The notes under the pieces were generated by a model. That model was not told the origin of the DNA, ran no database searches, and saw only the letters and a program-made list of their open reading frames with translations. Position numbers and translations under genes: made by a program. Positions 54,490 through 62,255 of a DNA stretch of 64,000 bases are shown here, piece after piece. The stretch lies in contig NZ_BRZA01000002.1 in assembly GCF_026012395.1 (NCBI RefSeq), positions 1,116,001 to 1,180,000 of the forward strand, written 5' to 3'. This DNA comes from Lysinibacillus piscis. GTDB taxonomy: Bacteria; Bacillota; Bacilli; Bacillales_A; Planococcaceae. Numbering within the stretch: the first letter of the stretch is position 1; each line of letters begins with the position of its first letter.

Positions 54490-56613
54490 TCATTCACCCC
54501 ATGTTTGATCCAAAAATTGCACCGTCTCAAACATATTCGTTTTACTTGCACCCTTCACTAAAATCGTGTCATGTGGCTGTACAAGTGTTTGTAGTAATGC
54601 ATGCAGGGCATCTTTTTGTATGAAATGATAGACATTTGTGGCATCCATCCCCATTGCTTTCGCTGCCTCGCCCATTTCCTCTGTACGGAAGCCATATGTG
54701 ATGAAAATATCAATATCGTTTTCCACCACATATTCGCCAACTTTACGATATTCAGCCTCCCGTAAATCGCCCAATTCGCGCATTTGTCCAATGATGGCTA
54801 CCTTTCTACCCTTTGCTATATGTGTCAACACATCAATTGCCGCCCGTACTCCTTGTGGATGAGAGTGGACAGTATCATCAATCACTGTAATCTCCTCACG
54901 ACAATGGTATAATGTCAGCCTTCTTGGCGGCTTTTTAAAATGGAGCCCTGCTTGAATTTGTGCGGCACTAAAGCCTAAATCATCTGCTAGCGCAATCGCA
55001 TTCAACGCATTATAGACATGATGTTCCCCTAAAATGGGAATAAACATAGCAACCTCTTGCCCTCGTAGTTTCACCTTAAAGGTCATACCATCCTCTTTAT
55101 ACTGAATATCATAGGCCTGATAATCGGCTGCCTGATGAATACCCACCGTTAACAGCTTGCCTTTAAAATGTTCTGTCTCTAAGTAACGTGAATTTTCATC
55201 ATCTTGATTCACTACTAGTACACCTTGTTGATCCATCCCATGAATCAATTCCGATTTTGCCTTTGCTACCCCTCGAATATCACCATCAAAATTGCCAACA
55301 TGTGCTAAGCCAATATTCGTGATAATCGCCATATTTGGCTGGATAATCCGACAATGCTCCGTAATAACCTCTGGATAAGCCATTCCATATTCCAGCACAA
55401 CCGCTTGATGGGTGTCATTGATTTCTTCCTTATGCTTTTTCGTATGCTCTGTTGTGTTCCAATAATCCTTTGAAGCAAAAATGCGCCATTTCTCTGCTAA
55501 AATGGAGGCAAGAAAAGCTTTTGTCGTCGTTTTCCCTGCACTACCTGTAATCGCTACAATGGGCACTTGTGATACTTTCGGCTGTTTAGCAAGGTACATC
55601 GCATAATGAATCATATGCTTTACTACATCCAACTCTAAATAAAAAGCTGGTGGACAGCCTGGTCGCCAATTGACCTCATACATCCAAATTTTTTGCTTAT
55701 CATCTAAGCCAATATCGATGCCAATTTCATCAATCACTTCACCAAATTGTGCTTTTTGAATGCCATCTAGATGTTGGGCTAATGACAGCGAAAAATGCTC
55801 CAGCATGCGCCGAATATTAAAGGCTTCCTCCTGAAATTCCTGTGCTAAAAACGGCTCTAAATAATTGGTAAAACCGCCATTATTAATATTTGGCACAATA
55901 GAGCCCTGTGGTGCAATGCGTGGATAAATCGTCGTAATGACCCACTGACCTTCCCCGTTCTTTTGTACATGTAAACGAAAATCATACACTTGCCCTGTTT
56001 TCGTCACCGATTGAATATACGGTTGCATAATAAAAGTACCTGTCGCCAATTGAGCATTTAATAACGTATCAAGCTGCGCCTTCGTATACAGCGTCTTCTC
56101 ACTATCCTTACGCACTTCAAAATTACTATGTCCGACCTTCGTAATAAAATAAATGCCTTTCCCTTTTCGTCCATCAATTGGCTTAAAGACTGTTTTTTTG
56201 TGATAGGCAATAAATTTATGAAACAGCTCCACATTTTTCACGATTTCAGTTGGAATTAAATATTGAGCAAACGTTTGAGCTTCTTGCAACCGTTTCATCA
56301 CATTCCATTTATTACCTATAGAATGGGTTGTAAAAGGAATTTCCTTTTTTAACTGCTCAATAATTTCTTTGGATACCGCCAATTTTTCGGGACTTCCTGC
56401 GTTATAAACGACATCAGGAAATGGCATCATACGCTCATGCCAGTCACCCCGCTCATACACTTGCCCTCGAATGATTCGCTTTGTAAAATCAACACTTTTC
56501 GGGGTAAAATAAAAAAACTGTGCCCCTTCTGCCTGTGCAACAATAGCATAAGCATAAGACTTAATCACTGTTCGAGGATCTAAACGATGATGCAACATAC
56601 CAATTACTGTCAT
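54490..56613 (-). CDS. YheC/YheD-type ATP-grasp fused to a MurF-like ligase
   Basis: A 707-residue fusion. Residues 1-~345 match the YheC/YheD endospore-associated ATP-grasp family (IGMLHHRLDPRTVIKSYAYA, VYNAGSPEKL, TVFKPIDGRKGKGIYFITK, IMQPYIQSVTKTGQVYDFRLHV, WMYEVNWRPGCPP). Residues ~350-705 are a Mur ligase: Walker A AITGSAGKTTTKAFL, ITNIGLAHVGNFDGDIRGVAKAKSEL and TVIDDTVHSHPQGVRAAIDVL. It lacks the MurF N-terminal UDP-binding domain. The ATP-grasp-then-Mur order is that of cyanophycin synthetase, which extends a peptide by alternating the two active sites. The product here is unknown. AAAGGAG precedes the ATG. A small unknown gene lies 26 bases upstream, likely in the same operon. Confidence 0.88.
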   Translation of the reverse strand: MTVIGMLHHRLDPRTVIKSYAYAIVAQAEGAQFFYFTPKSVDFTKRIIRGQVYERGDWHERMMPFPDVVYNAGSPEKLAVSKEIIEQLKKEIPFTTHSIGNKWNVMKRLQEAQTFAQYLIPTEIVKNVELFHKFIAYHKKTVFKPIDGRKGKGIYFITKVGHSNFEVRKDSEKTLYTKAQLDTLLNAQLATGTFIMQPYIQSVTKTGQVYDFRLHVQKNGEGQWVITTIYPRIAPQGSIVPNINNGGFTNYLEPFLAQEFQEEAFNIRRMLEHFSLSLAQHLDGIQKAQFGEVIDEIGIDIGLDDKQKIWMYEVNWRPGCPPAFYLELDVVKHMIHYAMYLAKQPKVSQVPIVAITGSAGKTTTKAFLASILAEKWRIFASKDYWNTTEHTKKHKEEINDTHQAVVLEYGMAYPEVITEHCRIIQPNMAIITNIGLAHVGNFDGDIRGVAKAKSELIHGMDQQGVLVVNQDDENSRYLETEHFKGKLLTVGIHQAADYQAYDIQYKEDGMTFKVKLRGQEVAMFIPILGEHHVYNALNAIALADDLGFSAAQIQAGLHFKKPPRRLTLYHCREEITVIDDTVHSHPQGVRAAIDVLTHIAKGRKVAIIGQMRELGDLREAEYRKVGEYVVENDIDIFITYGFRTEEMGEAAKAMGMDATNVYHFIQKDALHALLQTLVQPHDTILVKGASKTNMFETVQFLDQTWGE

Positions 56614-56639
56614 CTATCAAACTCCTTTTCATTGCACTC

Positions 56640-57083
56640 TCACCATTTGGGCTCAATAATAAAATGCCCCTTTAACATATCTGGTTTTAATAGTTGAATC
56701 GCCGAAATAGCTTGTAAATCAATGGCTTTTTCAGTGGTCGTTCTTTCCAAGCGTACAACATCTGCTAACGTGTTCGTCGCATATCCTTCGTAGTCAAAAG
56801 CACGTAGCAGTGACACGATACCACGATCATATTCTTTCTCAATCGCCTCAATACGAAAGAATTCCGTCTCAAATTGTCTTACCGTATCCGCCAACCTCAA
56901 GTTCGTACCGTTATGCAGCGTCAATAAAAACGGAATGGTATCACTACCGACCATTTTCACAAAAAGCTGACCAAAATAGCGAGATTGAAAACGGACCATC
57001 GTATCTTGTAATACCTGAATATCTGCTAATGCTTCACCTAAAAAATGAGGTTGCTTTCCATTCTCCCCCAAATCTTCATTCAT
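56640..57083 (-). CDS. Uncharacterised 147-residue protein upstream of the ATP-grasp/Mur fusion
   Basis: A soluble protein with no recognised motif. It has LGEALADIQVLQDTMVRFQ near residue 15, PFLLTLHNGTNLRLADTV near 50 and AISAIQLLKPDMLKGHF near the end, and looks like an alpha/beta or mostly helical domain. Start ATG 57083 has AGGAG six bases upstream; a GTG at 57086 is also possible. It lies 26 bases before 56613 in the same direction, so its product may work with the peptide ligase (inference). Confidence 0.65.
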   Translation of the reverse strand: MNEDLGENGKQPHFLGEALADIQVLQDTMVRFQSRYFGQLFVKMVGSDTIPFLLTLHNGTNLRLADTVRQFETEFFRIEAIEKEYDRGIVSLLRAFDYEGYATNTLADVVRLERTTTEKAIDLQAISAIQLLKPDMLKGHFIIEPKW

Positions 57084-57154
57084 CACATTCTCCTGAGCCT
57101 CCTCCTTTTACATGTCCTCTTGCTATCATATGTAAGAAACCGAACTATGACGAC

Positions 57155-57197
57155 AAAACCCTAGAATTCCTTGTATATCAAGGGTTTCTAGGGTTTT
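57155..57197. terminator. Terminator-like hairpin between two same-direction genes
   Basis: AAAACCCTAGAA and TTTCTAGGGTTTT form an 11-bp stem. On the minus strand it closes the transcript of the PAS-GGDEF-EAL gene at 57201 and separates it from 57083. Confidence 0.8.
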
Positions 57198-57200
57198 TGC

Positions 57201-58868
57201 TTAATGATCATCAAATGTCAATTCATGTTGTTCGTAATAGCTAGCAGGCTGTGGTCTTCCTAATAAATAACCTTGGAAACTATCACAACCTTGTTCGATT
57301 AAATGCTGTAATTGCTCTTTCGTTTCAATACCTTCTGCAATGGTTGTACAGCCTAACTCATGTGCAACATGGATCATGCTATCAACAATTGCTTTATTTT
57401 TAACAGAAGTTAGGTACTTCTCAATAAAGCTTTGGTCAATTTTGATACAATTAATAGGGAAATCCGTTAAATATCGAAGACCAGAAAACCCTGTGCCATA
57501 GTCATCTAGCTCTACATCCATACCAATATCACGTAGCTTTTGAATAATGAGTATGACATGCTCAATATTGGAGGTCGCTACTCTTTCTGTAATCTCGATT
57601 TTAATGATATGTGGTGGAATATGGTACAAAGCACATAAATCAAGCAAACGTGTAATTAACTGTGCATCAAAAAATTGACGCAACGACAAATTGAATGAAA
57701 TGGTAATATGTGTACCTACTGCTTTTTGTAACGTCTCTATATCCTTTAGCATCTGTTCAAACAATACATAACCTAGTGGCGTGATTAAACCTGTGCGTTC
57801 TGCTAATGGAATAAATTCAGCAGGAGAAATAAATCCCCACTCCTCATCATGCCAGCGAACGAGTGCTTCAAATCCTGTCAGATTGCCCTGTGCCATCCAT
57901 TGTGGCTGATAATACATCATAAATGATTTCGCTTGAATCGCCTTATATAATTTGTTTTTGAGTTGCAAATTTTTCTTTGTATTGGATAGCATTTCATTTT
58001 GAAAAATTGTATACGTATTTTTCCCATTCCTCTTTGCTTCTTCAATCGCTACATTGACATGATAGATAAGGTTATTAAAAGTAGTCGCATTATCTGGATA
58101 ATATACCGCACCTACACAAAAAGTAACATAATAGTCACTATCTACATGAAAAATAGGCGTTTCAAATAGTTGAAAAAGAGATTGAATGTACGTATCAATA
58201 TGATTCGGATGAATTTTGCATAATAACACAAATTCATCACCATATGTCCTAGTTAATAAAAATGACGGCTCTTTTAGAAAAGTGGTTAATCGCTCGCCTA
58301 TTCGTTTCAAGATTTGATCGGCATGCTCGGCTCCTAAGCTCTCATTATAGCTTTTAAAATCATCTATATTGATTTTGATTAAATAAAACGGCTCCTGCTG
58401 CTGAATTTTTCCTTCCACTGCCCGCTGTAGAAATACATTATTAGGCAAGCCTGTAACGGCATCATAAATCAGTCGATGCTCTAATTCAAATGCCAGTCTC
58501 TTTTTTTCTGTAATATCATGTCGGATAGAGATATATTGATATGGCTTACCATGTTCATTACAAGAAGGCACAATCGTGGTATCCACCCAATAAATAGAGC
58601 CATCCTTGGCACGATTACAAATTTCTTCTCGCCACGTTTTCCCTTGGGAGATGGTGTTCCACATATTTTTGAAAAAAGAAGAAGGATGATAGCCAGAATT
58701 AATGACACGATGTGTTTTGCCAACAAGTTCATCTTCTGTATATTGGGATATATCGCAAAACTTTTGATTTGCATAGGTGATCCGTCCCGCTGCATCAGTA
58801 ATCGCTAGTATCGTTGTTGCATTTAATGCTAGTTGAATATCGTATAATTCCTTTATTTTCTTTTCCAT
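57201..58868 (-). CDS. PAS-GGDEF-EAL protein, probable c-di-GMP phosphodiesterase
   Basis: A 555-residue cytoplasmic protein. A PAS domain (~10-125; ITDAAGRITYANQKFCDIS, DGSIYWVDTTIVP) probably binds a cofactor or ligand. The GGDEF domain (~135-290) has YGDEF in place of GGDEF (RTYGDEFVLLC), so cyclase activity is doubtful. The EAL domain (~305-545) keeps EAL (FEALVRWHD), the catalytic NLS, EITER, DDYGTGFSGL, KIDQSF and AEGIET residues, so c-di-GMP hydrolysis is likely. The start has GGGGGTG upstream of the ATG. It is monocistronic. Nearby chemoreceptors suggest a link to motility control, an inference. Confidence 0.92.
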   Translation of the reverse strand: MEKKIKELYDIQLALNATTILAITDAAGRITYANQKFCDISQYTEDELVGKTHRVINSGYHPSSFFKNMWNTISQGKTWREEICNRAKDGSIYWVDTTIVPSCNEHGKPYQYISIRHDITEKKRLAFELEHRLIYDAVTGLPNNVFLQRAVEGKIQQQEPFYLIKINIDDFKSYNESLGAEHADQILKRIGERLTTFLKEPSFLLTRTYGDEFVLLCKIHPNHIDTYIQSLFQLFETPIFHVDSDYYVTFCVGAVYYPDNATTFNNLIYHVNVAIEEAKRNGKNTYTIFQNEMLSNTKKNLQLKNKLYKAIQAKSFMMYYQPQWMAQGNLTGFEALVRWHDEEWGFISPAEFIPLAERTGLITPLGYVLFEQMLKDIETLQKAVGTHITISFNLSLRQFFDAQLITRLLDLCALYHIPPHIIKIEITERVATSNIEHVILIIQKLRDIGMDVELDDYGTGFSGLRYLTDFPINCIKIDQSFIEKYLTSVKNKAIVDSMIHVAHELGCTTIAEGIETKEQLQHLIEQGCDSFQGYLLGRPQPASYYEQHELTFDDH

Positions 58869-59118
58869 AGGTCACACCCCCAATATATTTCTACTGATAA
58901 TGACTAAACTATCTTAAGTTTATTACAAGATGATCATTTCGACAAACTTCGTCAATCAGTATTCACTCTCAATATGTCTATTTACTATCATTATGTAATA
59001 TAAAGTATTAGTATCACAATCATTAATATGCAAGTAATCCTCTTTTACAGTATACTAGAGAAAAACCATTATTATAGAAAGGAGCGTTATGTGGTAATTT
59101 ACTACCATTAGTACAACT

Positions 59119-59880
59119 ATGACTTATGTATTCAAATTGCTTAAAGGTTTCCTACTCGTTGCTGTGATTATTGGCATTGCCTTTTTTATGATAACTCGAA
59201 TTTTCCAATCTCCACCCCCGCCGACACCTACTGTCATACAGGATGATCGTCCAAGTGTAGAGGAATTCATCGGCTTAATCGCCGAAACAGCCCGCCAGCT
59301 CGCTGCTGAAAATGATTTATATGCCTCGGTTATGATTGCACAAGCCATTTTAGAAAGCAATAGTGGGCAAAGTGGCTTGAGCACCGCACCCAATCATAAT
59401 TTATTTGGCATGAAAGGTCGCTACCAAAATAATGCGGTGTCACTTGAAACATCTGAGGATGATGGGACAGGCAAGTTAACGACCATTATAGCCGAATTTC
59501 GCAAATATCCATCCTACGAAGCGTCAATGAAAGACTACGCTAACTTGCTACGTAATGGAGTTTCTTGGGATAAGAATTTTTATGCAGGTGCATGGAAAAG
59601 CAATACGACTGCTTATTTAGAAGCAACGAAATTTTTAACGGGCTCCTATGCAACTGATTCAAGCTATCAAGAAAAACTCAATGCGTTGATTGCCAAATAT
59701 GATTTACAACAATATGACACGCCTATCAAACAAAAACAAACGATTACAGTAGCAGATGGTGACTCGCTGACACATATCGCAGAAACATATAATGTGAAGA
59801 TTACCTCTCTTAAACAATGGAATCAACTTCGCTCTGACCGAATTGAAGCCGGCCAACAATTAAATATTTACCATTATTAA
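59119..59880 (+). CDS. Glucosaminidase (GH73-like) with C-terminal LysM, N-terminal start disrupted
   Basis: A 253-residue envelope protein. A membrane helix (~8-28) is followed by a GH73-type glucosaminidase domain (~48-195; ASVMIAQAILESNSGQSGLS with catalytic Glu, HNLFGMKGRY, FRKYPSYEASMKDYANLL) and one LysM repeat (~208-250; TVADGDSLTHIAETYNVKI). It cleaves peptidoglycan glycan strands. The ATG at 59119 has no ribosome-binding site. Thirty bases upstream, in the same frame, AAAGGAG precedes ATG-TGG-TAA (59089-59097), so the best start is cut off by a stop after two codons. Either translation reinitiates at 59119 or the gene carries a nonsense change. Confidence 0.82.
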   Translation: MTYVFKLLKGFLLVAVIIGIAFFMITRIFQSPPPPTPTVIQDDRPSVEEFIGLIAETARQLAAENDLYASVMIAQAILESNSGQSGLSTAPNHNLFGMKGRYQNNAVSLETSEDDGTGKLTTIIAEFRKYPSYEASMKDYANLLRNGVSWDKNFYAGAWKSNTTAYLEATKFLTGSYATDSSYQEKLNALIAKYDLQQYDTPIKQKQTITVADGDSLTHIAETYNVKITSLKQWNQLRSDRIEAGQQLNIYHY

Positions 59881-59881
59881 A

Positions 59882-59919
59882 AAATGCCTCCATACCACAA
59901 AAGTGATATGGGGGCATTT
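59882..59919. terminator. Bidirectional terminator after the glucosaminidase gene
   Basis: AAATGCCTCCATA and TATGGGGGCATTT flank CAC/GTG pairs in a long stem between the convergent glucosaminidase and chemoreceptor genes. Confidence 0.85.
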
Positions 59920-59923
59920 CCAT

Positions 59924-61885
59924 TTAATATTTAAATTGATTGACTAATTGTTTCAGTTCATCTGCCATATGTGCGAGTGCATGGGCAGAAGCATTGATTT
60001 CTTCCATTGAAGCCAATTGTTCCTCTGTCGAAGCAGCCACTTCCTCTGACGCATTAGCATTGTTACTAGCGGATGTTGCTAGGTTTTCCGTCACCATTGC
60101 TACTTCCTCTACACTCGCTGACATTTGCTCAGCGGCAGAAGATACTTCCTCCATTTTTGGTGTAATCTCATTCATGCTATCCATAATCACATAGAATTTC
60201 GTAATCGCTTCTTCGGATACATGTAAACCATGCTGTACATCCTCAGCCACCTTCGACATGATGCCGACAGACTGCTCTGTTTCTTCCTGAATACTATGAA
60301 TTAAATCAAAAATTTGGCGAGCTGATGCCTGCGATTGCTCAGCTAGCTTTCGTACCTCATCTGCTACTACTGCAAAGCCTTTACCTTGCTCTCCTGCTCT
60401 TGCTGCTTCAATCGCCGCATTCAATGCGAGCAAGTTCGTTTGGTCGGCAATGCCTGTAATGACATCTAAAATAGATGTAATTTGCTGTGAGCGCTCATAC
60501 AATGATTGAATTTTCGCATTAGAATCTGTTACAGATACATGAATCGACTGCATTTGGTTTTTTGTATTCTGAATCGCTTGTCCACCTTCATTCGCTTGTA
60601 TCGTTGCATGCTGCGATAAATCAGTTACCGTTCCTGCAATTTCGGCAATATGATGAATGGCTGTTGATAGCTCATGTAAAGATTCAGCATTTTTCGTTGC
60701 ATTAATAGTTTGTGTTTCTGCGCTTGTCGCTACATCCTGAATCGAGATGGCTACACGCTCTGTTGCTGTCGTTGTTTGTGTGGCATTCGCTGTTAACTGT
60801 TCAGCAGATGATGCCACTTCCTCTGCGTTGAACTCGATTTTTTGAATAATATCACGTAAATTCCCCTGCATATCATTAAAGGCTTGACCTAATTGACCAA
60901 TTTCATCATTAGACTGAATAGCTACCGTTTCTGTTAAATCACCATTACTAATCGTTACAGCACTATCTTTCAAACGATTAATCGGTCTAATAATTGCCTT
61001 CATCACAAAGTAAATAATGATGATACTTAGTACAATCGCAATCACCAGAACAATGATTGTTGTCCATAATATTGGAGAAGCTGCATCATCTAGTTCCTGT
61101 GAGAATAATGTACCTGTCACTTTCCAGCCCGTCGTTTCATTTGTTACAAATGTTAATATTTTTTGCTCATTTTTAAAGACATAATCAAATGTTCCACTAT
61201 CACTCGCATAGATTTTGTCCATAAATGCTTCTTCTACTGGTTTGCCTGGCTCAAGAGTTGGGTGTGTAATAATCAGGTTCTCTTGACCAAAAACAGCTGG
61301 ATAGCCTTTTTTCCCAATTGAAATGGAGCCTGTGATTTTTTTCAAATCTGTTAATTGAATATCAATACCAATAACACCTGATTGATCGGCTATTTGTCGA
61401 GCAATTGTTACTACCATATTTCCTGTACCTGTATCTAAATAAGGCTGTGTAATGAGAATATCTCCTTTTTTAGCCACTGCCTCTTTATACCAGTCTCTTT
61501 CTGTGGGATTAAAACCTGGTGGTACATTAACATTTGGCTCCACAAAAAAATCACCCGTTGCTGTTGCTACGTAAATATTTGAAATATCTGGGCTCAGCTT
61601 CATCGCTTGTGTAAATGAATCTCGTAATCGGTCTTCATAACCATAGCTGATCACATTTAATTCTTTCCCGTAAGCATCAACAATAACCTTTTTTGCATTT
61701 ATCGTTTGATCGATTAATTCATTAACGGTCTCTACGCTTCCTTTAGCACTAAATAAAATTTGATTTTCTAATGATTGTTTTGCTGAATTATAAGATAACG
61801 CGCCAACTGAAAGAATGGGAATCAGTAGTATAATAGCAAATAATCCATACAGCCTGTTTTTAAAATTTCCAAATATATTTTTCAT
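59924..61885 (-). CDS. Methyl-accepting chemotaxis protein (dCache), paralogue of 62256-64000
   Basis: A 653-residue chemoreceptor with an N-terminal helix (~12-32). The dCache-type sensor (~35-275) has [37 protein letters not shown] and [16 protein letters not shown] second helix lies at ~280-302, then HAMP (~303-358, [15 protein letters not shown]) and the signalling rod, with hairpin tip [20 protein letters not shown] near residue 500. The C-terminus ends [13 protein letters not shown]. Sensors of this type bind amino acids or organic acids; the ligand is unknown. AAGGGGGATGG precedes the ATG. It is a paralogue of the next gene in the same orientation, almost identical in the signalling part. 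Confidence 0.93.
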   Translation of the reverse strand: MKNIFGNFKNRLYGLFAIILLIPILSVGALSYNSAKQSLENQILFSAKGSVETVNELIDQTINAKKVIVDAYGKELNVISYGYEDRLRDSFTQAMKLSPDISNIYVATATGDFFVEPNVNVPPGFNPTERDWYKEAVAKKGDILITQPYLDTGTGNMVVTIARQIADQSGVIGIDIQLTDLKKITGSISIGKKGYPAVFGQENLIITHPTLEPGKPVEEAFMDKIYASDSGTFDYVFKNEQKILTFVTNETTGWKVTGTLFSQELDDAASPILWTTIIVLVIAIVLSIIIIYFVMKAIIRPINRLKDSAVTISNGDLTETVAIQSNDEIGQLGQAFNDMQGNLRDIIQKIEFNAEEVASSAEQLTANATQTTTATERVAISIQDVATSAETQTINATKNAESLHELSTAIHHIAEIAGTVTDLSQHATIQANEGGQAIQNTKNQMQSIHVSVTDSNAKIQSLYERSQQITSILDVITGIADQTNLLALNAAIEAARAGEQGKGFAVVADEVRKLAEQSQASARQIFDLIHSIQEETEQSVGIMSKVAEDVQHGLHVSEEAITKFYVIMDSMNEITPKMEEVSSAAEQMSASVEEVAMVTENLATSASNNANASEEVAASTEEQLASMEEINASAHALAHMADELKQLVNQFKY

Positions 61886-62218
61886 CGTTCCATCCCCCTT
61901 ATAACACTGCCTATTTCACTGTTTCTCCGTCTTTGTGCCTTTTATTCTCTCATTTCAATTATGGTATTTTAAAACATAAAATTACATTTAATGGTTTATT
62001 AAAAATTGAGATATCGCATAACTTTTTACCCTTCTACCAAAATATAATCTTTTGATTAGTATACTAGGCTTTTTTTTAAAGTGAAAGAGGGAATTCATAT
62101 GTTGTTAGGTTTTCTTATCTATATTGCGTGTGCGTAATCATAATTGAATTTTTCGTGTAATGATTTTCTAAAATCCTCCTATCCAATCTCTTTTCCATTT
62201 ACTAAATTTCAGAGACAA
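61886..62218. other. Intergenic stretch between paralogous chemoreceptors, no gene seen
   Basis: This AT-rich stretch holds the ribosome-binding site of 61885 and, on the minus strand, TGCGATAT (62011-62018), close to the SigD -10 consensus but without a correctly spaced TAAA. No coding frame or repeat is recognised. Confidence 0.5.
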
Positions 62219-62249
62219 CATGCTATCTCCTCATTTCAGGGATAGCATG
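62219..62249 (-). terminator. Hairpin after the right-edge chemoreceptor gene
   Basis: CATGCTATC and GATAGCATG form a 9-bp stem just after the stop of 62256-64000. The T run after it is weak, so termination may be partial. Confidence 0.55.
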
Positions 62250-62255
62250 AGTCTA

